From an uncultured Candidatus Saccharibacteria bacterium (GTDB lineage Bacteria > Patescibacteriota > Saccharimonadia > Saccharimonadales > Saccharimonadaceae): a stretch of DNA of 19,261 bases. The notes beneath the pieces were generated by a model. It did not search any database. It was not told the DNA's origin and saw nothing but the letters and a program-made list of their open reading frames with translations. The stretch's first letter is position 1; every line of letters starts with the position of its first letter. Location: contig CAMPVQ010000011.1 of assembly GCA_946997535.1 (NCBI GenBank), forward strand, positions 1 to 19,261, in the 5' to 3' direction. This document shows positions 1 through 6,797 of this stretch, one piece after another. A program made the translations under genes and the position numbers.

Positions 1-2
1 TA

Positions 3-11
3 TGCTATAAT
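3..11 (+). promoter_or_regulatory. Extended -10 promoter of the CAT tRNA
   Basis: TGCTATAAT: a consensus -10 hexamer (6-11) preceded by TGC. The tRNA 5' end is 8 bases downstream, so the transcript starts at or just before the mature tRNA. The -35 region is outside the window. The same nonamer recurs before several genes here. Confidence 0.75.
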
Positions 12-19
12 ATTCGTAG

Positions 20-95
20 CGGGGCGTAGCTCAGTGGTTAGAGCAGTCGGCTCATAACCGATTGGTCACTGGTTCAAACCCAGTCGCCCCGACCA
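20..95 (+). tRNA. tRNA with CAT anticodon (elongator Met or lysidine-type Ile2)
   Basis: A full cloverleaf folds. The acceptor stem CGGGGCG (20-26) pairs with 85-91, the D arm is 29-44, and the anticodon stem 46-50/58-62 carries loop CTCATAA with anticodon CAT at 53-55. The T arm is 68-84, the discriminator is A92, and CCA is encoded at 93-95. The 1-72 pair is C-G and the anticodon stem lacks the three G-C pairs of initiators, so this is not tRNA-fMet. The D loop and variable loop resemble bacterial tRNA-Ile2 (ileX, remembered sequence) at least as well as elongator tRNA-Met, so the amino acid is left open. Confidence 0.93.
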
Positions 96-98
96 ATC

Positions 99-383
99 TT
101 ATTCAGCCTTTGGTGGCTGATTTTTTGTTTCGGTATTACGTGGGTCGGTCGCAAGCTCCGCCTCAATTTCCTGCTGGCGGGCGCGATTTTGGTCCATCTG
201 CATACTAGTGCGGTAAGTGTCATAGCCGCAGCGGTCGTACTGCTCCCACTGCCAGTCTAGCTGGTCATATTCCATCGCCAGCCGGCCAAGCTCGCCTCTC
301 AGCCGGTCATAATACTCCGGCGTCCGCTCAACCTTTGGCGCCGGCGGGTTCTTGTCTCTATTGCCAATAAAATGATATACCAT
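99..383 (-). CDS. Small hypothetical protein with coiled-coil-like middle (94 aa)
   Basis: No family recognised. The protein is short, charged and glutamine-rich. After a proline-rich stretch, roughly residues 22-80 are a likely helix or coiled coil rich in Glu, Arg, Tyr and Gln, and the tail is hydrophilic. I chose the ATG at 383 because AGGA lies 5 bases upstream. A longer reading from a TTG at 407 would start inside the stem-loop that terminates the upstream gene. From the ATG there is no convincing membrane segment. It ends in TAA beside the convergent tRNA, and the tRNA terminator overlaps its last codons. No clear own promoter is visible, so it may depend on read-through of the 394-413 terminator. 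Confidence 0.6.
   Translation of the reverse strand: MVYHFIGNRDKNPPAPKVERTPEYYDRLRGELGRLAMEYDQLDWQWEQYDRCGYDTYRTSMQMDQNRARQQEIEAELATDPRNTETKNQPPKAE
103..130 (+). terminator. Intrinsic terminator of the CAT tRNA
   Basis: A perfect 6-bp stem TCAGCC/GGCTGA (103-108/115-120) with a 6-base loop is followed directly by TTTTTTGTTT. It lies inside the last codons of the convergent gene on the minus strand, so one stretch serves both as terminator and as coding sequence. Confidence 0.8.
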
Positions 384-393
384 AATTCCTACC

Positions 394-413
394 AAAAACG
401 GGGCCAAGCCCCG
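394..413 (-). terminator. Intrinsic terminator after the 73-aa gene
   Basis: On the minus strand, CGGGGC-TTG-GCCCCG (413-399) is followed by TTTTT (398-394). It sits 11 bases after the stop of the 424-645 gene and 10 bases before the ATG of the next gene. Confidence 0.75.
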
Positions 414-423
414 CTATCTTTAA

Positions 424-645
424 CTAAGCTTCCTTGCGTCGTAAAGTCAATAGACCGTTACGTGGGTTTTCCGCCACCACGCGGCCCTCTGGTACAGCCT
501 CAAGTGGAGTTTCCTTACCGCTGTTGCCGCCAATGTTCTTAGCGAAGAAGTAAATAGTTTGCTCGCGACCGCCGCGCAAAACGACTTTCTTCTCGTGTAG
601 GTAGTATGTCACCCCCTTAGAATTTTGCTGTGAATAAACTGCCAT
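424..645 (-). CDS. Conserved small protein, unknown function (73 aa)
   Basis: Starts MAVYSQQNSKGVTYYLHEKK and contains a basic LRGGREQTIYFF stretch and a C-terminal basic tail. It resembles a small protein I recall from Saccharibacteria and other CPR genomes, without an assigned role. No signal peptide or membrane segment is seen; it is small, basic and probably cytoplasmic. The start is secure: a strong Shine-Dalgarno (AAGGAGG) stands 5 bases before the ATG. It has its own promoter (671-700) and its own terminator (394-413), so it is probably a monocistronic and well-translated gene. Binding of nucleic acid or ribosome is only a guess from the charge. Confidence 0.8.
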   Translation of the reverse strand: MAVYSQQNSKGVTYYLHEKKVVLRGGREQTIYFFAKNIGGNSGKETPLEAVPEGRVVAENPRNGLLTLRRKEA

Positions 646-670
646 GTTCCTCCTTTTAGTTTACCTTTGC

Positions 671-700
671 ATAATATACTATACCATTATGCCGTGTCAA
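671..700 (-). promoter_or_regulatory. Promoter of the 73-aa gene
   Basis: On the minus strand TTGACA (700-695) is followed by TATATT (678-673, spacer 16) or TATTAT (676-671, spacer 18). The overlapping TGGTATAGT (686-678) also fits the extended -10 form seen elsewhere here. The -35 lies inside the last codons of the upstream gene. The leader is about 25 bases and carries AAGGAGG. Confidence 0.65.
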
Positions 701-1367
701 TAGTTTTACCACTATTACGGCGACGCTTTACTACTGTTATCACAGCTACCACCGCGTACCACACCAAATCAATGACAATTACCACCACTGTTAACGTAGC
801 TAAAACCATTAACCAGCCCGCCAAATCAAAGCTAAAGCGCGGCGCTAAATAGTCCACATAATAGAGGCTGGGATCAACCTTTAATGGTGCGCGCTCCAGA
901 TTGTGCTGCCCAACCCGCTGCGAGACACAAGAAGCCAGCGCTGGATAACCGCCCGCCGCCAACTTGTCACCGCAAGCCCGCTCCGCCCGATGGTAGGCGT
1001 CTTTATCGATGGTTGCAAATGTCTGCTCCATCGCCTGCTGGACGGCGTTGTTATAGACCGTTTGAAGCGCAATCTTACCCGTAGTGGTATTCATATGCGT
1101 CAAAGTATAGCGATGCAACCGGCGCGCCGCTGCCTGCACGGCTTCAATGTGACCCGTCTTATCGGCCTGCACTACGTCGTCACGTAGCTGCAACATCCGC
1201 AAATTATTCGACCGCAAAGCCACGGCAATTAAGGGTACTAGAATGATAAGCATCACCAAGCCACCAAGGAGCACCGCCAGTCTTATATCAAACTTAGCGC
1301 GCACGGGCGTTATTTGGAATTCACCTGGCGTGGCAGTGGTACTTTGCGACTCAAAATTAATTTTCAC
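687..1367 (-). CDS. Two-span membrane protein of unknown function (226 aa)
   Basis: No family recognised. A hydrophilic N-terminus (about 28 residues) is followed by a strong membrane segment at about 29-51. A mostly helical domain of about 130 residues comes next, with two cysteines (C132, C147) that could form a disulfide. A second hydrophobic segment spans about 181-213, and a basic KRRR tail closes the protein. The predicted topology puts both ends in the cytoplasm and the middle domain outside. The start is GTG at 1367. It has no good Shine-Dalgarno, but an extended -10 TGCTATAAT ends only 8 bases upstream, so the mRNA may be leaderless and start with GTG. The ends agree with no other frame. 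Confidence 0.8.
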   Translation of the reverse strand: MKINFESQSTTATPGEFQITPVRAKFDIRLAVLLGGLVMLIILVPLIAVALRSNNLRMLQLRDDVVQADKTGHIEAVQAAARRLHRYTLTHMNTTTGKIALQTVYNNAVQQAMEQTFATIDKDAYHRAERACGDKLAAGGYPALASCVSQRVGQHNLERAPLKVDPSLYYVDYLAPRFSFDLAGWLMVLATLTVVVIVIDLVWYAVVAVITVVKRRRNSGKTIDTA

Positions 1368-1375
1368 TTACCTAA

Positions 1376-1384
1376 ATTATAGCA
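1376..1384 (-). promoter_or_regulatory. Extended -10 promoter, leaderless GTG gene
   Basis: Minus-strand TGCTATAAT (1384-1376) has its hexamer end 8 bases before the GTG at 1367, which is about where transcription should begin. It lies just beyond the stop codon of trmB. Confidence 0.75.
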
Positions 1385-1388
1385 CAAG

Positions 1389-2066
1389 CTAAATCAAGTG
1401 GGCACGCAAATAATGAATCGGCTTACCCTCAGCGCGATAACGCGCCTCATAACTTGTCATCACGCGCGCATCCGCCGCCTCATCAATTTCCGGAGCAGTA
1501 TGTAAGTCGTCAGTCGTATAATCTACTTGCCAAGGCGCAGTAAATTGCGGCACCGACCAGCTAAATAGCGGCGTATTGTCAGTCTTGAACTCCAACTGCC
1601 CCGTCGGCTTTAGTAGCGCTTGGTAGTCCTTTAACCGCGCGGCATTAGTCAGGCGATGCTTAATATTCGACTCTTGCGGCCACGGGTCAGGAAAAGTTAT
1701 CCACAGGTTATCCACACTGTGTAAATCAAATAAATCAGTCAGTCGCTTCGCCTCCGTCCAGAGGTAAAAAATGTTGGTCAAGTTATCCGCTAGCGCCGCC
1801 TTTGCGCCCAAATACAGCCGGTCAGACTTACGGTCTACTGCCACAAAAGTCCGCTCCGGATGTCGCCGCGCAAGCTCGGTTAAAAATAACCCCGAGCCAG
1901 CACCGACTTCCACTGTCAAGCTAGTGGTATTTTGTAGCAAAGTTGCGCGCTGCGCCTGCCACGTCGCCGTGTCGTAGCAGTTACTGAGTGTCTGGAATAC
2001 TGCAAACTTATAAAGTTTGCGCTTCCGCGTAATAATAAAGTCGTTGGGGTTTATCGCCTGATTCAT
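1389..2066 (-). CDS. trmB: tRNA (guanine-N7-)-methyltransferase TrmB
   Basis: A SAM-dependent enzyme that makes m7G46 in the variable loop of tRNAs. The Rossmann methyltransferase motif EVGAGSG is at 53-59 and the acidic residue after strand 2 is in VAVDRKS (76-81). The family signature TFPDPWP is near 124-130, HRL at 137-139, LKPTG followed by FKTDN at 152-164, and a TSYE motif near the C-terminus. At 225 aa it has normal length for bacterial TrmB. The ATG at 2066 has no Shine-Dalgarno but stands 7 bases after an extended -10, so the mRNA is probably leaderless. It is divergent from mscS through a symmetrical promoter region. The nearby tRNA genes are a coincidental or loose functional neighbour. 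Confidence 0.95.
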   Translation of the reverse strand: MNQAINPNDFIITRKRKLYKFAVFQTLSNCYDTATWQAQRATLLQNTTSLTVEVGAGSGLFLTELARRHPERTFVAVDRKSDRLYLGAKAALADNLTNIFYLWTEAKRLTDLFDLHSVDNLWITFPDPWPQESNIKHRLTNAARLKDYQALLKPTGQLEFKTDNTPLFSWSVPQFTAPWQVDYTTDDLHTAPEIDEAADARVMTSYEARYRAEGKPIHYLRAHLI

Positions 2067-2073
2067 CTTGGTT

Positions 2074-2082
2074 ATTGTAGCA
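2074..2082 (-). promoter_or_regulatory. Extended -10 promoter of trmB
   Basis: Minus-strand TGCTACAAT (2082-2074), with the hexamer ending 7 bases before the trmB ATG. A weak -35 (TTGGCC, 2103-2098) is 18 bases upstream. It forms a 9-bp inverted repeat with the mscS promoter. Confidence 0.75.
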
Positions 2083-2105
2083 AATTACCGCAAATTCGGC
2101 CAATC

Positions 2106-2114
2106 TGCTACAAT
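2106..2114 (+). promoter_or_regulatory. Extended -10 promoter of mscS
   Basis: TGCTACAAT with the hexamer at 2109-2114, 6 bases before the ATG at 2121. A weak -35 (TTACCG, 2085-2090) is 18 bases upstream. It is an exact inverted copy of the trmB -10 element. Confidence 0.75.
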
Positions 2115-2120
2115 AGGAAT

Positions 2121-2975
2121 ATGGATATGTCTATTTTTACCAGCCGCATCGAACAGTGGTTTACTCATGTCAACTGGGCTGGTATTCTCATTGCTCTTGT
2201 CGTTGGCTTGATTGCCTACAAGATGACTAGCCGGTCGGTGCAATTTATCATCCGCCACGCCACCCACAAAATCCCGCATGAGACTAAACTTCAGCTCTCC
2301 GAGCGCAAAAAGCGTCTCCGCACCCTCGGCGGACTCTTTGCAATGGTTATTAAAGTCATTATCGCACTCACCGTCACCTATACCATCCTGAAAGAATTCG
2401 GCATTAATTTGGCTCCAATTCTCGCTAGCGCTGGAATCCTTGGTGTGGCACTTGGTTTTGGCGCACAGAGTATTGTGAAGGACTGCCTCGCCGGCTTCTT
2501 TATCGTCCTTGAAAACCAATATCGCGTTGGTGACTACGTCATCATCCATAGCACCAGCAGCATAAATTGCGAAGGCACCGTCACTGCTATTTCACTCCGT
2601 CGCACCGCCCTACGCGACCACGGCGGCAATTTTCACTTCATCCCAAACGGTGGCATTATCGAGGTCACCAACCGCACCATGGGCTATTCACAATTCCGCT
2701 TCGTCTTTGCTGTACAGTCCAACACTAATGTCGATGATATCGTCGATATCGTAAACCGCGTTGGGCGCGAGATGGCAAACGATGCTAAGTGGGGTAAAGA
2801 TATCGTCGACCCACCACATTACGACGAGTTTGGTGAAATCGGCGCCAACGGAATGAACGTTAAGGCGGTCGGCACTTGTATGCCGGGTCAACAGTGGCGT
2901 GTTTGCGCAGAATTTAAAAAGCGGTTGATTGTTGAGTTACAAAAATCTGATGTGATAATTGCCGATGTCAATTAG
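2121..2975 (+). CDS. mscS: MscS-family small-conductance mechanosensitive channel
   Basis: A homo-oligomeric membrane channel that releases solutes on hypo-osmotic shock. Three hydrophobic segments lie at about 19-37, 70-92 and 97-127. The third holds the Gly/Ala-rich pore helix with the hallmark LGFGAQSIVKD (about 111-121). The beta domain follows with RVGDYV (135-140), a G-rich EGTV turn and the FIPNG loop typical of MscS, then an alpha/beta C-terminal domain. At 284 aa it is close to E. coli MscS. The ATG at 2121 is 6 bases after a -10, so the mRNA is probably leaderless; AGGA just before the ATG would be too close to act. An in-frame ATG at 2127 is an alternative. The next gene starts 9 bases after its stop. 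Confidence 0.95.
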   Translation: MDMSIFTSRIEQWFTHVNWAGILIALVVGLIAYKMTSRSVQFIIRHATHKIPHETKLQLSERKKRLRTLGGLFAMVIKVIIALTVTYTILKEFGINLAPILASAGILGVALGFGAQSIVKDCLAGFFIVLENQYRVGDYVIIHSTSSINCEGTVTAISLRRTALRDHGGNFHFIPNGGIIEVTNRTMGYSQFRFVFAVQSNTNVDDIVDIVNRVGREMANDAKWGKDIVDPPHYDEFGEIGANGMNVKAVGTCMPGQQWRVCAEFKKRLIVELQKSDVIIADVN

Positions 2976-2984
2976 GGGGAGTAA

Positions 2985-3449
2985 ATGGATAATTCAAAGC
3001 GCGATCAAATCTTCATTAATGTTTGTCAATTAATTGCCAATAATTTACACAATCTCCATCCCGATGCAACCGATGGCGGCGTGTTTGTGCGGCTCGCCCG
3101 CAACCCTGAAACTAATTCATTACAACTTACAAGTCTCAATGTCTATCGCTCAGGTAATAGTACTGATAGCACTATTACACAGTCTTGGCAGATTACCGAC
3201 CGACAAATTTATCAAGGTTTTAGCGACCTCTGGCTAGCAAGCGACCGTAGCTGGTTTAACGCAATGTTTTGTATTAAACTTACTACTGGACAAATCACCA
3301 GTAAATTCATTCCTAAAGCGGAACAAATCGTGCCATGGATTTATCAAGATCCAACCGAACCAAGCGCCGCGCCAATGTTTGATTATCTCACCATCAAACG
3401 CCCTTATCTCGACACCATCAAGCAGCTAACTCAACAACGTCAACAATAA
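2985..3449 (+). CDS. Hypothetical protein behind mscS (154 aa)
   Basis: No family recognised. It is a soluble, mixed alpha/beta-looking protein without signal peptide or membrane segment. The N-terminal helix (about 1-26) is followed by alternating strands, with aromatic-rich pieces such as YQGFSDLW (about 76-83) and SWFNAMFC (about 88-95). The overall look faintly recalls small YezG-like immunity proteins, but I cannot support that assignment. The start is secure: GGGGGAG lies 3-9 bases before the ATG at 2985, only 9 bases after the mscS stop, so it is co-transcribed with mscS. It is followed by a strong stem-loop shared with the convergent tRNA-Pro. Confidence 0.75.
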   Translation: MDNSKRDQIFINVCQLIANNLHNLHPDATDGGVFVRLARNPETNSLQLTSLNVYRSGNSTDSTITQSWQITDRQIYQGFSDLWLASDRSWFNAMFCIKLTTGQITSKFIPKAEQIVPWIYQDPTEPSAAPMFDYLTIKRPYLDTIKQLTQQRQQ

Positions 3450-3455
3450 ATACAA

Positions 3456-3478
3456 AAGAGGCCTACGCTAGGCCTCTT
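3456..3478. terminator. Stem-loop between mscS operon and tRNA-Pro (bidirectional)
   Basis: Perfect 9-bp stem AAGAGGCCT/AGGCCTCTT (3456-3464/3470-3478) with a 5-base loop. The plus-strand tail is weakly U-rich (TTATAATTAT), and the minus-strand tail is TTTGTATTTATTG. It fits termination in both directions, better for the tRNA-Pro side. Confidence 0.7.
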
Positions 3479-3488
3479 ATAATTATGC

Positions 3489-3564
3489 TGGTCGGGGCGA
3501 CCCGATTCGAACGGGCGACCTCAGCGTCCCGAACACTGCGCGCTACCAGCTGCGCTACGCCCCG
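3489..3564 (-). tRNA. tRNA-Pro(CGG)
   Basis: On the minus strand the acceptor CGGGGCG (3564-3558) pairs with CGCCCCG (3499-3493). The D arm is GCGC/GCGC, and the anticodon stem CAGTG/CGCTG carries loop TTCGGGA with anticodon CGG. The T arm has GTTCGAAT, the discriminator is A (position 3492) and CCA is encoded (3491-3489). The acceptor stem has the same sequence as that of the CAT tRNA at the left end. Confidence 0.95.
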
Positions 3565-3577
3565 CCAGACAAGTCTA

Positions 3578-3586
3578 ATTATAACA
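3578..3586 (-). promoter_or_regulatory. Extended -10 promoter of tRNA-Pro
   Basis: Minus-strand TGTTATAAT (3586-3578) with the hexamer ending 13 bases before the tRNA 5' end. No terminator separates it from the stop of the upstream LCP gene, so read-through from that gene is also possible. Confidence 0.65.
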
Positions 3587-3590
3587 CAGT

Positions 3591-5318
3591 CTAGCGACGG
3601 CCGCCACGCTTTGGCTTCGCTACTGTAGTAGTATTACCGCCCATCAGCTCTTGGAGTTGCTTCTGATTAATCGCCCCACCGCGACTACTAGTTGTATTAT
3701 CATCTGGCTTGGCACCCGCACCAAATACTACAATAAAGTCCGCTTCTGTCTTGTAATTCGCCAGGTCGCCGTCAACTACAGTAACTCCATATTTCTGCTG
3801 CAATGCCTTCGTGGTAGCTGGCAAATTATGATTGCGACGATAAATCTTCACCGGCTCGATCTGGTCTTGAGCTGGCGCGTTGCCAACCTGCCCCACCTTG
3901 TAATGTTCGCGCTTCAGCGTCTCAGCCTTATTAGCCGCAAGACCAACGGTCTTTGAAGAGTTTAAAACATCAATCGTAGCCGTCTCATGTGTATCATTCA
4001 CCGAGCCCGAGAGGTTGTCTGCCACATATTTTTGAATCTGCGAGTAATCGAACACACCAGCTACTGGCGCTTCACCCTTGTACGACCCACCCTCCGTGTA
4101 GCTAGACACCAAATCTGGTCCACCATCAAGGCGCTTAACTAATGGCAAATGACGAATGTCTTGATTTTTAATTGACTTCGCAAGGTCTACTAGTGTCTGA
4201 ATGTTAGTCGCATCAAAGTTAGTTACCATATTGCTGCCAATGGCATCGATTAAGCTATTAACCGCCACCACGTTAAGTAGAGTGTTGGCGCTAAGCATCT
4301 TCGCTTGTACGGCTGTCAAAATGCGTTGCTGATTCTGCTCACGCGCGTAGTTACCGCCCGCAAGGCCATAGTCACCACGGTTGTGATTGCGCGCCCGCGC
4401 TAGTGCCAAAGCTCGCTCGCCGTTAAGGTGGACCACCTGCCCCTGCTTGTAGCGAATCTTCGTGCCAGAATCATAAATGCCACGCTTATCCGAACTTTCA
4501 ATCTTAATATCAACACCACCCACAGCATCAACAATTTGCGTCAGTGCCGACCAGTCAGCATGAGCGTAGTACTGAATGTCCAGCCCCAAAATACTGCCAG
4601 CCTTCGCCATTAACGCTTTAGCGCCTTCTGGCTCGTTCTTATTGTTTTTATTGTTAAAATAATACACTTCATTTAATTTACCGGTATTATGTTGACCAGC
4701 TGCATTACTGTATTTGACATATAAATCGCGCGGCAGAGATATCATGTAGGCATTTTTCTTCTCCTGGTCAACCGAAAGAACCATAATAGAATCAGTCAGC
4801 ATGGCGCCATCCCAAGCATTGGCATTCATTGAATAGCCCGAGGTCCCAAAAATCAAAACGTTGCTTCTGCCGTTTTGATCGGTCTTTAATTTAGCCTTTG
4901 TAGTAAAGACACTAAGGAAGTTACCCTTAAATACCTTATTGCCAGCCATAAACACCTTCACACCAAAGTAACCCACCACTAATAATAGTAGTAAAACCAA
5001 AACTAATATCACACGCTTAATAATCTTTTTAACGTTCCACGGCTTCGAGGTGTGGCGGCGTCGTGGCAATTGAGGCTCTTTAGGCTCAGCATCGTCACTC
5101 TCAGTAAGATTATTCAGCGAATCCTTGACATCATCCATAATCTTGGCGTCAAACTCTCTGTCATTTAATTTAACCTCAGCCGCAGTATGTCGACGCGAGG
5201 CTTTGGTGACGACAATTTCGTCTTCTTTAGCGGAATCGGCTTTGATTTCGCGGTTGTGGTGTTTAGTGGTGGGATGTAGGATAAAGCCGTCTACATCGCT
5301 GCGATTCTTCATTGTCAT
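3591..5318 (-). CDS. LytR-CpsA-Psr (LCP) family wall-polymer transferase with LytR_C domain
   Basis: LCP enzymes move lipid-linked anionic glycopolymers onto peptidoglycan at the outer face of the membrane. Counting from the upstream ATG at 5324, there is a cytoplasmic acidic/basic N-terminus of about 100 residues and a membrane segment at about 102-126. The LCP domain (about 150-390) includes TDSIMVLSV (177-185), ISLPRD (195-200), LNEVYY (217-222) and an Arg-rich stretch ending REQNQQR (328-334). A LytR_C-like domain (about 455-555, starting ATIDVLNSS) follows. The total of 575-577 aa exceeds the usual 300-400 because of the long cytoplasmic region and LytR_C. I prefer the ATG at 5318: the extended -10 (5337-5329) ends only 4 bases before 5324, so that ATG would lie ahead of the expected transcript start. 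It is divergent from the sugar transferase, with tRNA-Pro downstream. Confidence 0.92.
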   Translation of the reverse strand: MTMKNRSDVDGFILHPTTKHHNREIKADSAKEDEIVVTKASRRHTAAEVKLNDREFDAKIMDDVKDSLNNLTESDDAEPKEPQLPRRRHTSKPWNVKKIIKRVILVLVLLLLLVVGYFGVKVFMAGNKVFKGNFLSVFTTKAKLKTDQNGRSNVLIFGTSGYSMNANAWDGAMLTDSIMVLSVDQEKKNAYMISLPRDLYVKYSNAAGQHNTGKLNEVYYFNNKNNKNEPEGAKALMAKAGSILGLDIQYYAHADWSALTQIVDAVGGVDIKIESSDKRGIYDSGTKIRYKQGQVVHLNGERALALARARNHNRGDYGLAGGNYAREQNQQRILTAVQAKMLSANTLLNVVAVNSLIDAIGSNMVTNFDATNIQTLVDLAKSIKNQDIRHLPLVKRLDGGPDLVSSYTEGGSYKGEAPVAGVFDYSQIQKYVADNLSGSVNDTHETATIDVLNSSKTVGLAANKAETLKREHYKVGQVGNAPAQDQIEPVKIYRRNHNLPATTKALQQKYGVTVVDGDLANYKTEADFIVVFGAGAKPDDNTTSSRGGAINQKQLQELMGGNTTTVAKPKRGGRR

Positions 5319-5328
5319 AAGCATTAAT

Positions 5329-5337
5329 ATTTTAGCA
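5329..5337 (-). promoter_or_regulatory. Extended -10 promoter of the LCP gene
   Basis: Minus-strand TGCTAAAAT (5337-5329) with the hexamer ending 10 bases before the ATG at 5318 and 4 bases before the ATG at 5324. It implies an almost leaderless mRNA. Confidence 0.65.
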
Positions 5338-5375
5338 AAATTCTGTTACTACTGCAATAATAACACCGGTTATAG

Positions 5376-5381
5376 TATAAT
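5376..5381 (+). promoter_or_regulatory. -10 element of the sugar transferase gene
   Basis: Consensus TATAAT, 6 bases before the ATG at 5388 and without a TGN extension (TAG instead). No good -35 is seen. No Shine-Dalgarno stands before the ATG (ATAAAT), so the mRNA is probably leaderless. Confidence 0.65.
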
Positions 5382-5387
5382 ATAAAT

Positions 5388-6797
5388 ATGCAAGCCCGAA
5401 CTACTTTACGCTTTATTTTTACTTTAATTGTGGGCGACATTTTAGCTATATTAGGCGCTTACTCGCTCGCTTATATCTGGCGCATGAAAATTATCACCGA
5501 CCCAGTGCAAACTTTCGTCTCGGCGCGCGCCTTCTTTGTGTCGTTACTCCTTCTCCTGCCATTTAACTTAATTATCTTCAGCCTGATTGGCCTCTATCGC
5601 CACCAGCGCACTGTCATGAAGTTAGTGTGTCGCCTCTTAGTCGGCGCCTTCGCTGCCATGCTCTTTATGGTGTTTGTAGACTACTTTCATGTCGACCCAA
5701 TTTTTCCAGCCAAAAAGGTGGTGGTGTACGGCTTTGTATTATCAATTGTACTTCTAGGGCTCGAGCGCAGCTTTCTATATGGTATGCGCTACCTCATTCA
5801 CCGCTGGTCATCAGGACTGCCTAAAGTTTTGGTAGTCGGCACTAGTGCCGTGGCGCACACCATCGTGCAAGCGATTCAACAGCCAGGCAGTGGTTATGAG
5901 CTAGCCGGCGTGGTTGGCGACCGAAGACTGCGTTGGACAACGTTTAAGACTTTTGATGAAGCCACTTTGGCTGTCCAGCCAGACTTAATCATTCAAGCCA
6001 ATTCGCCTATTGAAACTAAAATCAACCCCGAGTACCTCAGCTACGCTGAAGCCCATTACGCCGACTTTAAGTTCGTGCCGACCGACACTAGCGAACTCGG
6101 CCGCAAGCTCGAAATGGAACTATTTATGGGAGATGTACCGGTGATGTCGGTTCGCCCAACCCAGCTAATCGGCTGGCGGCGCGTCTTTAAGCGCCTCTTC
6201 GACCTTATCGCTAGCTTCTGTGGCCTAGTAGCTCTCTCCCCACTCTTCCTAATAATTTATATAGCCGAGAAGCTAAGTGACCCACGCGGCAGCGCACTAT
6301 TCCACCAAACCCGCCTCACGCGCGGCGACCAACAGTTCCAACTCTATAAATTCCGCACGCAGTATGCCAAATACGACGGCACCACACCCGAGCAAGCTTT
6401 CACAATGATGGGTAAACCAGAATTAATCAAACATTACCGCAGTAATGGCGACTTTTTGGAACACGACCCGCGCGTCACTAAGATTGGCCACTTTTTACGC
6501 AAGTACTCACTTGACGAACTACCTCAGTTATTTAATGTCCTTCGTGGCGATATCTCACTTGTTGGACCACGTGCCCTCATTCCTGAAGAACTCAATAATT
6601 ATGCCAACAAGCACACCATCCTTAATGTTAAATCCGGTATCACCGGTCTTGCGCAAATCTCCGGTCGGCGCGACTTGCCGTGGGAACAGCGTCGCAAGCT
6701 CGACGTTTACTATGTCCAACACTGGACTTATCTAATGGATTTACGTATTCTCTTTCAGACCTTTTGGCAGGTGTTGACTGGACGCGGCGCTAAATAA
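5388..6797 (+). CDS. Polyprenyl-phosphate sugar-1-phosphate transferase (WbaP/WcaJ type)
   Basis: Initiates glycan synthesis by moving a sugar-1-phosphate (hexose or N-acetylhexosamine) from a UDP-sugar to the polyprenyl-phosphate carrier at the membrane. Four membrane segments lie at about 9-31, 48-70, 80-100 and 108-130. A nucleotide-binding-like (CoA_binding_3) domain at about 144-250 follows. A re-entrant helix (about 268-293, FDLIASFCGL) leads into the catalytic domain with KFRT (321-324), the catalytic DE pair in SLDELPQLFNVL (D376, E377), RGDISLVGPR (386-395) and SGITGLAQISGR (416-427). At 469 aa it has normal family length. The family's usual PRP after GPR is replaced by RAL. Which sugar it uses cannot be read from sequence. 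Its last 57 bases overlap the 3' end of the convergent ligase-like gene. Confidence 0.93.
   Translation: MQARTTLRFIFTLIVGDILAILGAYSLAYIWRMKIITDPVQTFVSARAFFVSLLLLLPFNLIIFSLIGLYRHQRTVMKLVCRLLVGAFAAMLFMVFVDYFHVDPIFPAKKVVVYGFVLSIVLLGLERSFLYGMRYLIHRWSSGLPKVLVVGTSAVAHTIVQAIQQPGSGYELAGVVGDRRLRWTTFKTFDEATLAVQPDLIIQANSPIETKINPEYLSYAEAHYADFKFVPTDTSELGRKLEMELFMGDVPVMSVRPTQLIGWRRVFKRLFDLIASFCGLVALSPLFLIIYIAEKLSDPRGSALFHQTRLTRGDQQFQLYKFRTQYAKYDGTTPEQAFTMMGKPELIKHYRSNGDFLEHDPRVTKIGHFLRKYSLDELPQLFNVLRGDISLVGPRALIPEELNNYANKHTILNVKSGITGLAQISGRRDLPWEQRRKLDVYYVQHWTYLMDLRILFQTFWQVLTGRGAK

Noticed and set aside
384..407. TTG start at 407 for the 94-aa gene, which would give a hydrophobic N-terminus
   Set aside because: The TTG is the loop of the terminator hairpin of the upstream gene. 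ATG 383 has a Shine-Dalgarno.
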